This document shows positions 1 to 8,245 of a DNA stretch of 64,000 nucleotides, piece after piece. The position numbers were made by a program, and so were the translations under genes. The first letter of the stretch is position 1. Every line of letters begins with the position of its first letter. The DNA lies in assembly GCA_963764675.1 (NCBI GenBank), contig CAVXTQ010000007.1, positions 992,001 through 1,056,000 of the forward strand, read 5' to 3'. The notes under the pieces are model-generated. The model saw only the letters and a list, made by a program, of their open reading frames with translations, did not search any database and had not been told where the DNA came from. This stretch comes from Acidiferrum sp963764675 (GTDB lineage Bacteria > Acidobacteriota > Terriglobia > Acidiferrales > UBA7541).

Positions 1-562
1 GGCCGTGCCACCCTTGCCCGATGAGCAGGAAGCGCGTCGCCAGCACGATAAAGAATCCGATGACGATGAACATCCCGAAGAGAAGAATCTTGTTGGTCCG
101 CGCCGACGAGCGAATGCCGCGGAGGTTGAGCAGCGTGATGATTCCGGCGACGATCGCGGCCCAGACTACAAAAGGAATCTTCGGCGTATAAACATTGTGC
201 ATGGCCGCGGAGATCCAGACGGTGTTGATGAGTGGCAGGAGCAGATAATCGAGAAACATCGCCCAGCCCGCGAGAAATCCCAGGTGCGGGTTGATGCCTT
301 TTCCGACGTAGGTATAAGCCGACCCTGCCGACGGAAAAAGTGCGGCCATCCGCCCGTAACTTATCGCGGTAAGGGTCATCGCAAACATCGCGGCCAGGAT
401 GATTGCCGTGAAGTAGCCGTTCGAAAGTTTTTGCGCCACGCCGAACAGCGGCACGGGGGCGATCGGCTGAATGAGAACGATGCCGAAGAAAATCAGGTCC
501 CACAGCGTCAGAAGGCGTTTCGCTCGACCTGCCGCGGTGCCAGCCATTGGAGATTCACTCAT
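1..562 (-). CDS. APC-family amino acid permease, N-terminal part (runs off window)
   Basis: Reading the minus strand from the ATG at 562 gives an uninterrupted 187-residue N-terminus with no stop before the window edge. It contains hydrophobic helices typical of amino acid-polyamine-organocation transporters: a first helix around LWDLIFFGIVLIQPIAP, then GYFTAIILAAMFAMTLTAISYGRM, a conserved FPSAGSAYTYVGKGI stretch (APC consensus between helices 2 and 3) and LGFLAGWAMFLDYLLLP. It should import or exchange amino acids across the inner membrane. The start lies 15 bp after the sixA stop on the same strand, so it is probably the last gene of the tmk-ppx-sixA operon. Substrate cannot be told from this part. 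Confidence 0.85.
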   Translation of the reverse strand, partial: MSESPMAGTAAGRAKRLLTLWDLIFFGIVLIQPIAPVPLFGVAQKLSNGYFTAIILAAMFAMTLTAISYGRMAALFPSAGSAYTYVGKGINPHLGFLAGWAMFLDYLLLPLINTVWISAAMHNVYTPKIPFVVWAAIVAGIITLLNLRGIRSSARTNKILLFGMFIVIGFFIVLATRFLLIGQGWHG

Positions 563-577
563 CGCGCTGTTTCTATT

Positions 578-1078
578 CTACTTTCCGGCCTTGCGCAATA
601 GCTTAGGTGTGGCCAGCCATAGCAACTGACCGCTGGGTGGCGACACGCGCTTTAGCTCGACCAGGGCTACGCCAGCCTTTTTCAGCGACGTGATGTGATG
701 CTTGAGGCCGATTCCGGAGGCGAGCAGGTCGTCGAGCTGGGGCGCGTGGCCAAAACAAAAAACCGTGGTGGCTTGCTTATCTTTCGCCAACTCGCGGTAA
801 AAGAGCGAAGCCTCGGTGCCCGGCAGGAGCAGGTCGGTGCGCCGGATCTTCGGCTTCGGGTATTCGAGCGCGTCCGCGAAAATCTCGGCCGTTTGCATGG
901 CCCGGACGTACGGGCTGCTGATCAGCAAGTCCGCCGTCGCGCCGAGAGCGACGATGCCCTTCGCAACTTGTTTCGTTCTCTCGATGCCCTCCTCGGTCAG
1001 GTAGCGGTCAGCTTCGGGTGGGCACTTCGGATCCTCGCGATCGATGGCGATGCCGTGGCGGACAATGTAAAGCTGCAT
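578..1078 (-). CDS. sixA: SixA-type phosphohistidine phosphatase
   Basis: This 166-residue protein starts MQLYIVRHGIA, the RHG catalytic motif of the histidine phosphatase (phosphoglycerate-mutase-like) superfamily. It has the second conserved arginine in SSPYVRAMQTAEIF and a later catalytic His in VFCFGHAPQL. Length and architecture match E. coli SixA (about 160 residues), which dephosphorylates phosphohistidine on HPt or phosphotransferase proteins. It lies 29 bp downstream of ppx on the same strand. Association of SixA with Ppx/GppA proteins is recurrent in bacteria, but the real substrate here is unknown. Confidence 0.88.
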   Translation of the reverse strand: MQLYIVRHGIAIDREDPKCPPEADRYLTEEGIERTKQVAKGIVALGATADLLISSPYVRAMQTAEIFADALEYPKPKIRRTDLLLPGTEASLFYRELAKDKQATTVFCFGHAPQLDDLLASGIGLKHHITSLKKAGVALVELKRVSPPSGQLLWLATPKLLRKAGK

Positions 1079-1107
1079 CGGAAATATTCTCCTCGCCTAA
1101 TGTTACG

Positions 1108-2649
1108 TCACGTGCCGGACTGTCGAAAATAAACGCGCACGTGAAATTCCTTCTCGAAAAGCTCCGCGCTGCGATTGGCGTCGAGCAGATCCTCGGCCGC
1201 GTCACCCCGCGCCGAGATTTGCAAGCCGACGGCGCCGCGCCGAAACGATGCATCCAGATTCGCGACGCGCTGGCGGTGGGAATGATCGAGCGCTTCGGCG
1301 ATGCGCAGAATGGCAGCGAGCCTGCGCGCAATGCGCTGATCGTTGCTGGTCAGCGACGAATATGCCGTGTGGTGCCGGGCCGGCACCGACTTGCGATTGT
1401 GGTAGCGCACGAGGGCCGCCACAACAGCGCGATCCCGGGCCTCAAGGCCAACGATATCGCCATTCAGCGCAAGATATTCGCCATGCTTGTGGTGTCCACG
1501 ATGGCTCACCATATGCCCCACGTCGTGAAGCAGAGCGCCAGCCTCGAGCAGCACCCGCGATTGCGCCGGCAAATGATGCACTGGCTGGAGCTGATCGAAG
1601 AGCATGATGCTCAATTCGCGGACATGCTCGGCGTGGCGCTGGTCGTATTCGAGACGCCGTGCGAAGCTGCGCGTGCCGACGATGAGCTGCCGCGACGCAG
1701 CATTGTAACGATGCGGCTCTTTCCGCGAAAACGCCTCGCGCGCGATTTCTTGCAGCAGGGCTTCGCGAATGCCGACGCCCGGAATCGAGAGGGTGCGCAA
1801 ATTGAGGTAGCGGCCGAGAGTGATAAAGGTTAGCGCGGCAATGCCCATGACGTCGGCGCGATCGCGGCGCACGGCATAGCTCTTCATGCGTTCGCGAACA
1901 TCCCGTTCGAGGATGCCCGTCAGACGCTCGCGCAGCAGAGCGAGCTGCAGAGTGGGCACGCCGTGCTCGCGGGGCCCTGGTGCGACCGCCGCAAGCGTTT
2001 CCGCATTGCCGCCGAGCGCTACCGCCACGCTCTCGCCCAGATTCGGGCGTGACGGCAAGCGCGATTCCAGCAGCGCGCGGACGTAGCGGCGAACCTGCTC
2101 GGCCTGCGCAGGGCGAATCGCGCCGGGGATGTTCAGCGTGGTCATCAGCCGCACGCTGCCGACCGGCAATTGCGCACTGTGCTCGACCGAATGGTCGCGA
2201 AGAACGCTGATCTCCAGGCTTCCGCCGCCGAGATCGATGATGCACCGCGGAGGTGCTTCCGGCCCCAGCGCGGCGAGCGCGGCTTCGCGACCGAGGCGGG
2301 ACTCCTCCGCGCTGCTGATGACCTCGAGCGCGATGCCGGATCTCTGTTTGATCCGCCGGGTGAACAATTTGCGGTTGCGCGCTTCGCGAGAGGCGCTGGT
2401 GGCTACGGCGCGATAGCGTGTCACGCCAAACTCCTCCATCACTTCCCTAAAATGGCGAAATGCCTTCACGCCCTTCTTGAAGATGTCTTCGCTGAAGCGA
2501 TGACGCAGAAAAACACTTTCGCCCAAACGCAGGGAGTAGCGCTCGGTGTGCAGCGGTTCGATGTCCAGTGCGGAATAGGCGCGCGCCACGGAAAGGCGCA
2601 CGGCGTTGGAGCCGGCGTCGATGGCGGCGATATGAACCGGCTCAGACAT
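1108..2649 (-). CDS. ppx: Exopolyphosphatase / pppGpp phosphohydrolase (Ppx/GppA family)
   Basis: The 513-residue protein begins AAIDAGSNAVRLSVARA, the phosphate-1 motif of the ASKHA fold, and carries a second glycine-rich motif IIDLGGGSLEISVLR near residue 140. The C-terminal third has an HD-type helical domain with LLHDVGHMVSHRGHHKHGEY (about 375-395) and RIAEALDHSHRQRV. This matches long Ppx/GppA proteins that hydrolyse polyphosphate or pppGpp. It is 8 bp downstream of a thymidylate-kinase-like gene and upstream of sixA, suggesting one transcript devoted to phosphate or phosphoryl metabolism. Which substrate dominates cannot be read from sequence. Confidence 0.9.
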   Translation of the reverse strand: MSEPVHIAAIDAGSNAVRLSVARAYSALDIEPLHTERYSLRLGESVFLRHRFSEDIFKKGVKAFRHFREVMEEFGVTRYRAVATSASREARNRKLFTRRIKQRSGIALEVISSAEESRLGREAALAALGPEAPPRCIIDLGGGSLEISVLRDHSVEHSAQLPVGSVRLMTTLNIPGAIRPAQAEQVRRYVRALLESRLPSRPNLGESVAVALGGNAETLAAVAPGPREHGVPTLQLALLRERLTGILERDVRERMKSYAVRRDRADVMGIAALTFITLGRYLNLRTLSIPGVGIREALLQEIAREAFSRKEPHRYNAASRQLIVGTRSFARRLEYDQRHAEHVRELSIMLFDQLQPVHHLPAQSRVLLEAGALLHDVGHMVSHRGHHKHGEYLALNGDIVGLEARDRAVVAALVRYHNRKSVPARHHTAYSSLTSNDQRIARRLAAILRIAEALDHSHRQRVANLDASFRRGAVGLQISARGDAAEDLLDANRSAELFEKEFHVRVYFRQSGT

Positions 2650-2657
2650 TTCGGAGT

Positions 2658-3509
2658 CTACCGCCAGAGGTGGGCCAGCGCGGCGGACGGCGTGTATTTC
2701 GTCGCGCGAATTCCCAGCTGTTCGCCGATGCGCAGCCGCAACTGCTTGTTCACGGTGGACACGCTGGCTTCGCCGTCGAGTTCGATGAAGCCGTGCCGCT
2801 TGGCCATGACCTCAAATTCGCGCTTGATCATGGTCTGGTAGCGGATGAACGACCAGTAGAGGTCGTGCGACAACGACATGTCGCGGCCAGCTTCCCAGTA
2901 GCTGATGGCCTGGGCTTTCTTGAATTCGCGGCCGAATGCGGTTTCGGGACGGACGTTCAGCCAGAAGGTCAAGTGCGGGCGAAGCGCCATCGCGTAGAGC
3001 CCGCTGATGTAGTCGCGATTGATCCCGCGTACCACGCCGCGCGCGATGAGCGTAAAGATGAAACGGTCGGCAAGGACCACGGTGCCGGCACGCAGCGCGG
3101 GCAAAATCCGATGCTCCACTTGGTCGAAAAAATCGGTCGCGTACATGAGCGAAAGGGTCAGGCGGGTCACCGCGTTTTTCGCCAGCAATTGATCGATGTC
3201 TTGTCCCACAAGGTTCGACCTGCGCAGGCCGCTGGTCTGCACAGCGAATCCCTCAGACTCCAGCCATTCCTGCAACAACGCAATTTGTGTGGAGCGTCCC
3301 GAGCCGTCCATTCCCTCGATCACGATCAAGCTGCCGGTGATTTCGCTGGGATCGAAACCCACCAGCGGTTCGCCGTAAAAATGTTGCGCGGTTTCTTCCT
3401 CGGTCGGCGCGGGAGCCTTGGCCGCCGTGGCCGAGACCGGCGCCGACGTTGGATCGGTAGCGGTTGCCGGAGGTGGCGCGGCGGCTTTGTCTTTTTCCTG
3501 GTCAGGCAT
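2658..3509 (-). CDS. Thymidylate-kinase-like protein with substituted P-loop (paralogue 1)
   Basis: A 283-residue P-loop kinase of the thymidylate kinase fold: GMDGSGRST at residues 66-74, DRF (ADRFIFTLIARG) and a lid-region arginine segment. The invariant Walker A lysine is replaced by Arg72 (codon CGC), so ordinary ATP-dependent kinase activity is doubtful. The first 60 residues are an Ala/Pro/Thr-rich, probably disordered extension absent from dTMP kinases. It follows its paralogue by 2 bp and precedes ppx by 8 bp. Possible roles are a nucleotide or polyphosphate-linked kinase, or a regulatory pseudo-kinase partner of paralogue 2; this is inference. Confidence 0.78.
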   Translation of the reverse strand: MPDQEKDKAAAPPPATATDPTSAPVSATAAKAPAPTEEETAQHFYGEPLVGFDPSEITGSLIVIEGMDGSGRSTQIALLQEWLESEGFAVQTSGLRRSNLVGQDIDQLLAKNAVTRLTLSLMYATDFFDQVEHRILPALRAGTVVLADRFIFTLIARGVVRGINRDYISGLYAMALRPHLTFWLNVRPETAFGREFKKAQAISYWEAGRDMSLSHDLYWSFIRYQTMIKREFEVMAKRHGFIELDGEASVSTVNKQLRLRIGEQLGIRATKYTPSAALAHLWR

Positions 3510-3511
3510 GC

Positions 3512-4273
3512 TTACTCCGAATCCGCAACGCGCGGAGCGAATCGCTTCAGATCGATTTTCGAAGCGACAATGTCGCGCATCTGTTTCTGCAATTTGTTGA
3601 CCGGAAGGGTGCCGTCGAGCACCACGAAATTATCGGAGTCCACCATCTTGTCGTATTCCTCGAGGATGCGCGCTTGAAACAAGCGAAAGCTCTCGGCGCG
3701 ATCGTAGGTCAAGCCCAAGTCCATGCCAGCTTCGTAGTATTTCAACTTCGGGCGTCCGCTGAGAATGCGATTCACGGCCACGTCGAGCGGCGCGCGGAAA
3801 TAAAAGGTGATGTCGGGAACCGGCGCAAAGCGGTAGAGATTTCGCAGCCACCGGGGCGGGCAACCGCGGGCAGCGTCTCGCGCAAAGGCGGTGTAGACGT
3901 AGCGATCGGCTAGCACCAGGTAGTCGCCCTGTAACAGCGGCATGATCTGCCGCTCGCAACGATCGGCAAAGTCGGCGGCATGGAGCAAGGAAAACGTCGT
4001 CGGCGTCAGCAGACGCCGCTGTTTGCCGCGCCGCGTGGCCGATTTCACCAGCGGCGACGAGTTCCACTCGGTAAAGTGCAGCCGGTAGCCGCCGATCTCG
4101 AGCCACCGTTTCAAAAGATAAAGTTGTGTGCTCTTGCCGGAACCGTCGGTTCCTTCCACGACGATCAGCGCGCCGGGATACGCGCGGCTGGGAACTGGGC
4201 GCCCTGGTTGCGGTAGAGTAGATTTGGCCGCCTCGGTGCGAGGCGCTTTTTGCGGCGATTCTTGATTTTCCAT
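3512..4273 (-). CDS. Thymidylate-kinase-like protein (paralogue 2, intact P-loop)
   Basis: Thymidylate kinase fold with an intact Walker A motif GTDGSGKST after LIVVE, and the DRY motif in LADRYVYTAFARDAARG. Residues SFLLHAADFADRCERQIMP-type positions align with paralogue 1, so the two arose by duplication. The ATG at 4273 is preferred; a GTG at 4288 (five codons longer) is also open, and neither has a strong ribosome site. It is the first gene of the five-gene minus-strand operon ending in ppx, sixA and a permease. Because canonical dTMP kinases have a different context (often beside holB), this is annotated only as tmk-like. Confidence 0.78.
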   Translation of the reverse strand: MENQESPQKAPRTEAAKSTLPQPGRPVPSRAYPGALIVVEGTDGSGKSTQLYLLKRWLEIGGYRLHFTEWNSSPLVKSATRRGKQRRLLTPTTFSLLHAADFADRCERQIMPLLQGDYLVLADRYVYTAFARDAARGCPPRWLRNLYRFAPVPDITFYFRAPLDVAVNRILSGRPKLKYYEAGMDLGLTYDRAESFRLFQARILEEYDKMVDSDNFVVLDGTLPVNKLQKQMRDIVASKIDLKRFAPRVADSE

Positions 4274-4405
4274 CGACCCTGTAGGCACGAACGTCTGCGT
4301 CAGTGGAGACTATCCTGCGCGTGTTACACCAGCATTACAACATAGCGGGGGCTTCTCCCGCAAAGCGCCAGCCACGAATCGCGGCCCGCCCCGAGCGCAA
4401 ACACG

Positions 4406-5491
4406 TCAGAAAATGGTGATCTTGAAATTTAGGAACTTTTTCGGATTCTGGCGAAAATCGCCAATCAAGAGACGCAGATCACCGGTCAGGCCGGTCAGAT
4501 TATCGTAGAGTTGCGGGTCGGAAAAGAGTTTCCCGGCGGTCGTTGTGTTGTCGTTCAGCTTCGCGGTGGCGTTCGCCAGGTTGGTGCTGGTGTCGCGCAG
4601 CTTGTCGTAAAGGACGTCGTCGGTGGCTAGCTTGCCGAGGCTTCCTTTGCCCGCTCGAACGTCGCCGATCATCGAGTTGGCGTTGGTGACGGCCGCTTTC
4701 GCCTGCTCGTACAGTTCCGGATCGTAGACCAGCTTGCCAATCGTTCCCTTTTGCGCCCGCACGTCCGCCATGATCGTGTTGACGTTGTCCACCGCCGTGC
4801 CCACCTTGTTGTACATCTCATCGGAGACGACCAGCTTGCCGACGGTGCCCTGCCCAGCCTGAATATTTGTCAACAGCTCGTTGCCTTTCGCCAAAAGCGT
4901 ATTGAGATTGTTGTAGGCCTTCTCATCGGTAACCAGTTTGCCTAAGTTTCCTTTGCCCTGCTTTATGCTTGCGACGAGTTCTTGTATGTCCGAAGTAACG
5001 GCTTGAAGATTGCCAAGAAGGTCCGAACTGCGCTCGACGACTTCCATCATGGCTTTTTCTTCCACTCCCTGGACTTCCTTGCCTTCCGCCAGCGGCACTC
5101 CGGTGATGCCGCGCGTGATGTTGAGATAGCGATTGCCGAGAAGCCCTTCGGTCACCAGGCTCGCGACCGAATCGGTAAGAATGTAGGCCTGAAAGCGCTT
5201 GTCGATGCGCATCACGACTTCAATATTTCTGTTCTTGTCGGGCGCCGCGCCCTGCGTGCGCGGTACCAGTCGGATAGACTCCACGTTCCCGACATCGACG
5301 CCATCTACGCGGACCGGAGCGCCGCTAGCAAGACCCGAAACGGTGGGCAGGAAAGTGACGAGGCGGTACTTGGGTCCCAAGAATTGCGAGCCGGTGACGT
5401 AGAAAATGCCGACGCACAGCACGAACAAGCCAACCAGCACGAACAAGCCGACGCGTAGTTCGGTCCACGTCAATTGTTTCCGCTGCGCCAT
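4406..5491 (-). CDS. mlaD: MCE/MlaD-family lipid-transport substrate-binding protein with C-terminal tandem repeats
   Basis: The 361-residue protein has a short cytoplasmic N-terminus, one membrane helix (VGLFVLVGLFVLCVGIFYV) and an MCE domain (about 35-120: YRLVTFLPTVSGLASGAPVRVDGVDVG). After that come five tandem units of about 34 residues with the core GxLGKLVxDxxxYxx (residues about 178-345), predicted helical. MCE proteins form hexamers that bind phospholipid between membranes and work with MlaE and MlaF, encoded just upstream. The repeats probably extend the periplasmic needle or barrel. It lies 65 bp downstream of mlaF on the same strand. Confidence 0.88.
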   Translation of the reverse strand: MAQRKQLTWTELRVGLFVLVGLFVLCVGIFYVTGSQFLGPKYRLVTFLPTVSGLASGAPVRVDGVDVGNVESIRLVPRTQGAAPDKNRNIEVVMRIDKRFQAYILTDSVASLVTEGLLGNRYLNITRGITGVPLAEGKEVQGVEEKAMMEVVERSSDLLGNLQAVTSDIQELVASIKQGKGNLGKLVTDEKAYNNLNTLLAKGNELLTNIQAGQGTVGKLVVSDEMYNKVGTAVDNVNTIMADVRAQKGTIGKLVYDPELYEQAKAAVTNANSMIGDVRAGKGSLGKLATDDVLYDKLRDTSTNLANATAKLNDNTTTAGKLFSDPQLYDNLTGLTGDLRLLIGDFRQNPKKFLNFKITIF

Positions 5492-5556
5492 GGATGCTTC
5501 CTCCCTGCCCTGCAGCTCAACAACTCGGCTAGCGCGTACAACAGACTACAGCAAAT

Positions 5557-6390
5557 TCACACCAGAAAGCGTTGGAGATAGGCGTCTTTCGAAGACGCCA
5601 ACTCCTCGGGGGCGCCTTCAAAGTAGACGCGCCCTTCGCGATAAACAAGAAACTTGGTCGCCGGCTCGACCGAGGGGCGCGGACCGCGCGCGGCCGCGGC
5701 GTCACGCACGACGCGTTTCGTTTGCGGATCGAAGCGAAAATTGGCCAACGCAAAACCGTCTTGCAGGCGGTGCGTGGCCAGCAGCGCCGTGACGCCGTAC
5801 ACGTCACGCAGACGCAGAATCAACGTGATGATGGTTTGCGATGTGACCGGGTCCAGGCCGGCGGTCGGCGAATCGTACAACACGATTTGTGGGCGGTTGA
5901 CGAGAGCGCGGGCGATCGAAACACGCCGCCGCATTCCGCCGGACAGCTCGGGGGGAAACTGGTCGAAGGTCTGCTCGAGCTCAACGAAGCGCAGAATCTC
6001 CAGAACGCGCGGCTCAATTTCGTCTTCAGCGACGCGGTCCTCGCGGAGGCGGTAGGCAACGTTGTCCCCGACGGTCATGGAGTCAAATAGCGCGCCCTCC
6101 TGAAAGACGAAGCCAATCTGCCGGCGGAATGCGAGAAGTTCGTTTTCGGACATGCCCGACAATTCGTGGCCAAGAACGCGCACGCTGCCCTGGGAGGGTT
6201 GGAGCAAACCCGCGGCGAGCTTGAGGGTGAGTGTTTTGCCGGTGCCGGTCTCGCCGAGCAACACTAGCGTCTCTCGCGAAAGAACGCGAAACGAGACACC
6301 GCGAAGAATGTCGCCTTCGTCGAACCCGATGCGCACATTCTCGAAGCTAACGGGAGCTGGCTGAACCGCTGGAGTGGCTGGTGAACTCAT
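5557..6390 (-). CDS. mlaF: MlaF-like ABC transporter ATP-binding protein (Walker B Glu replaced by Ser)
   Basis: With the ATG at 6390 the product has 277 residues: Walker A GETGTGKT at 46-53, Q-loop FQEG near 97-100, signature LSGGM at 149-153, and Walker B IVLYDSPTAGLDP. Residue 174, normally the catalytic glutamate, is serine (codon TCG). A longer reading from 6534 would overlap mlaE by 59 bp and adds a non-conserved 48-residue leader, so the shorter start is preferred although its ribosome site is weak. It is the ATPase of the MCE-type phospholipid transporter with mlaE upstream and mlaD downstream. A C-terminal segment after about residue 220 is longer than in E. coli MlaF. Confidence 0.87.
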   Translation of the reverse strand: MSSPATPAVQPAPVSFENVRIGFDEGDILRGVSFRVLSRETLVLLGETGTGKTLTLKLAAGLLQPSQGSVRVLGHELSGMSENELLAFRRQIGFVFQEGALFDSMTVGDNVAYRLREDRVAEDEIEPRVLEILRFVELEQTFDQFPPELSGGMRRRVSIARALVNRPQIVLYDSPTAGLDPVTSQTIITLILRLRDVYGVTALLATHRLQDGFALANFRFDPQTKRVVRDAAAARGPRPSVEPATKFLVYREGRVYFEGAPEELASSKDAYLQRFLV

Positions 6391-6475
6391 CGGGCTAAGC
6401 CGCGATTCGCGCGGGCGTACTGGTTTGCCGGGGTAAACAGATAGCGCAAGCTCGTCGGTAAACGCATCGTCTGCG

Positions 6476-7318
6476 TCAAAAAAGCTTGTCTCCCAGATAG
6501 AGTGAGAATTTTGTGAGGAACACGTCGGCGGCAATAATCAAAACATTGGAAACCACCACAGCCTGGGTGGTGGCGCGCCCAACCCCCTGGGTTCCACCGC
6601 GCACCGTCAGGCCTTTGTAGCAGCCGATGGTGGCGAGGATGAAACCGTACACCAAGGGTTTCATCATGCCCTGCATGATATCGGGAAAATCCAAGGCATC
6701 GATCGCGCGAGTCCAGAATTCTACCGCGCCCAGGCGGAGGGAAAACACAGACGCTACGCAGCCGCCGAGCAGACCGACAAAATCGTACAGCGCGGTCAGC
6801 AACGGCAGGACCAGAATCGTGGCCACCACGCGCGGCGTGACCAGCTTGCGGCTGGGATCGGTACCCATGGCGCGCATGGCGTCCACTTGCTCAGTCACCA
6901 ACATGGACCCAAGCTCGGACGCAATGCCCGAGGCGCAGCGGCCGGCCACGAGAATTCCCGTCAACGTCGGCCCCAGCTCGCGAACCAGGGCCAGAGAAAC
7001 GATATCGCCGGTCAATGCCGTTTGGCCAAAGCGCACGAACTGCGAGCCGGTCTGCAACACCATGACCGCGCCGATGAAGAAGCCCGACACCAGCACGATG
7101 GGCAGCGAACCCACGCCGATGTCGTTCATCTGGTCTATGAGGTCTTGGATATACCGCGGGCCAGACGCCACGTTGGCCAGCGAGCGCATGGCCATCAGGT
7201 AGTAGTCCTGAATGTCGGCGAGAAGGCGCTTGAAGGCGTCCGTCAGCACCAGGACCATGGAAATCTGTTCCACGGGCTTGGCGTCGCTGCCGGCAACCTG
7301 GAAGTGGGTGTCTGCCAC
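6476..7318 (-). CDS. mlaE: MlaE-family ABC lipid transporter permease
   Basis: A 280-residue MlaE/TrcB-type permease. The family signatures are visible in GDIVSLALVRELGPTLTGIL and GSMLVTEQVDAMRAMGTDP, the conserved coupling segment. Five or six hydrophobic helices follow the N-terminal amphipathic helix. It forms the inner-membrane channel of the MCE system that moves phospholipids between inner and outer membrane, and is the first gene of the mlaE-mlaF-mlaD operon. The upstream 216 bp separate it from the divergently oriented nitroreductase gene and must hold its promoter. Confidence 0.92.
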   Translation of the reverse strand: MADTHFQVAGSDAKPVEQISMVLVLTDAFKRLLADIQDYYLMAMRSLANVASGPRYIQDLIDQMNDIGVGSLPIVLVSGFFIGAVMVLQTGSQFVRFGQTALTGDIVSLALVRELGPTLTGILVAGRCASGIASELGSMLVTEQVDAMRAMGTDPSRKLVTPRVVATILVLPLLTALYDFVGLLGGCVASVFSLRLGAVEFWTRAIDALDFPDIMQGMMKPLVYGFILATIGCYKGLTVRGGTQGVGRATTQAVVVSNVLIIAADVFLTKFSLYLGDKLF

Positions 7319-7485
7319 AGATCCCTATCGCAAGCGCGATTCGACGACAACCTCTTGCGAAAGAAATACTTCCCGGAAAGCGTAACCGCGTACCGGGAAC
7401 ACGTCAAGCGCCGCAAAACGGAGGTACCCGATCGAACACCGGAAAGTGCCTTAGCGGGCCACAGCCAGCGCTTTCTCATTTGCAT

Positions 7486-7521
7486 GTTGCATGTGCAACA
7501 CTTCTGTGTTGTACTAGCAAC
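7486..7521. promoter_or_regulatory. Two GTTG-N6-CAAC palindromes, candidate MarR operators
   Basis: GTTGCATGTGCAAC (7486-7499) and GTTGTACTAGCAAC (7508-7521) share the form GTTG-N6-CAAC and lie 22 bp apart, about two helical turns. A further inverted repeat CAACAC-TTCT-GTGTTG (7496-7511) joins them. They end 14 bp before the nitroreductase ATG, whose ribosome site GGAGGTG is at 7524-7530. The MarR-type gene in the same transcript is the obvious candidate to bind here; MarR proteins favour TTG-N-CAA style palindromes. Confidence 0.55.
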
Positions 7522-7534
7522 ATGGAGGTGCGGT

Positions 7535-8245
7535 ATGCATCAGACCCTAGAAACAATCTTTCAACGAAGAGCGATCAAGGTGTTCGATTCCGTCGAAATT
7601 CCCGAGGACGTGCGCGATCAGATTCTGGATGCCGCGCGCGTCGCTCCGTCAAGCTTCAATTCGCAACCGTATAAGCTCTATTGGGTGGAATCGCCCGCGC
7701 GCCGAAGGACCGTCGCGCAGCTTTGTCTGGGCCAGCGCCCGGCGGAGACGGCGTCAGCTTTGGTGGTAGCAGTGGCCGACATCGGGTCCTGGCAAGAGAC
7801 CGCGGAGAAACAGTTGGAATGGATGCGCAAGAGCGGATTCAGCAGCGAGAAAGTTTCCGAGTACGAACGCCGGACTAAACTCGGTAAATGGATCCTCATG
7901 CGGGGATGGTTCGGCGTGCTCGGCGCTTTGAAGTGGTTCTTGCTTCGCGTGCTGCATTTTTGGAAGGCGATTGGGATGCCGCCGGTATCGCGCCAAGGAT
8001 GGTTTAAGTGGGCAACCAGGAGCACGTCCCTGGCGTGCGAGAACCTTATGATCGCTGCGGAAGCGCTGGGTCTCAACACCTGCCCGATGGAGGGCTTCGA
8101 CGGAGCCAGATTGTCCAAATTCTTGGGACTTTACTCGCGTGAACATGAGATCGTGATGGTGATTGCCATCGGCAAGAAGTCCGCGCGCCACGAGGATCAG
8201 CCGCAGTGGCGCAGGCCGCTGGAGTCCACGGTGAAGGTTCTATGA
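7535..8245 (+). CDS. Nitroreductase-family FMN oxidoreductase
   Basis: A 236-residue protein beginning at the ATG 7535, set 5 bp after a strong GGAGGTG site; a much longer open frame upstream is antisense to mlaE and was discarded. The nitroreductase fold is recognisable from FQRRAIKVFDSVEIPEDVRDQIL, APSSFNSQPYKLYWVE (FMN phosphate binding) and ENLMIAAEALGLNTCPMEGFD. Such enzymes reduce nitroaromatics, quinones or enals with NAD(P)H. It overlaps the MarR gene by an ATGA junction, so the two are translationally coupled and probably respond to a redox-active or aromatic compound. Confidence 0.88.
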   Translation: MHQTLETIFQRRAIKVFDSVEIPEDVRDQILDAARVAPSSFNSQPYKLYWVESPARRRTVAQLCLGQRPAETASALVVAVADIGSWQETAEKQLEWMRKSGFSSEKVSEYERRTKLGKWILMRGWFGVLGALKWFLLRVLHFWKAIGMPPVSRQGWFKWATRSTSLACENLMIAAEALGLNTCPMEGFDGARLSKFLGLYSREHEIVMVIAIGKKSARHEDQPQWRRPLESTVKVL

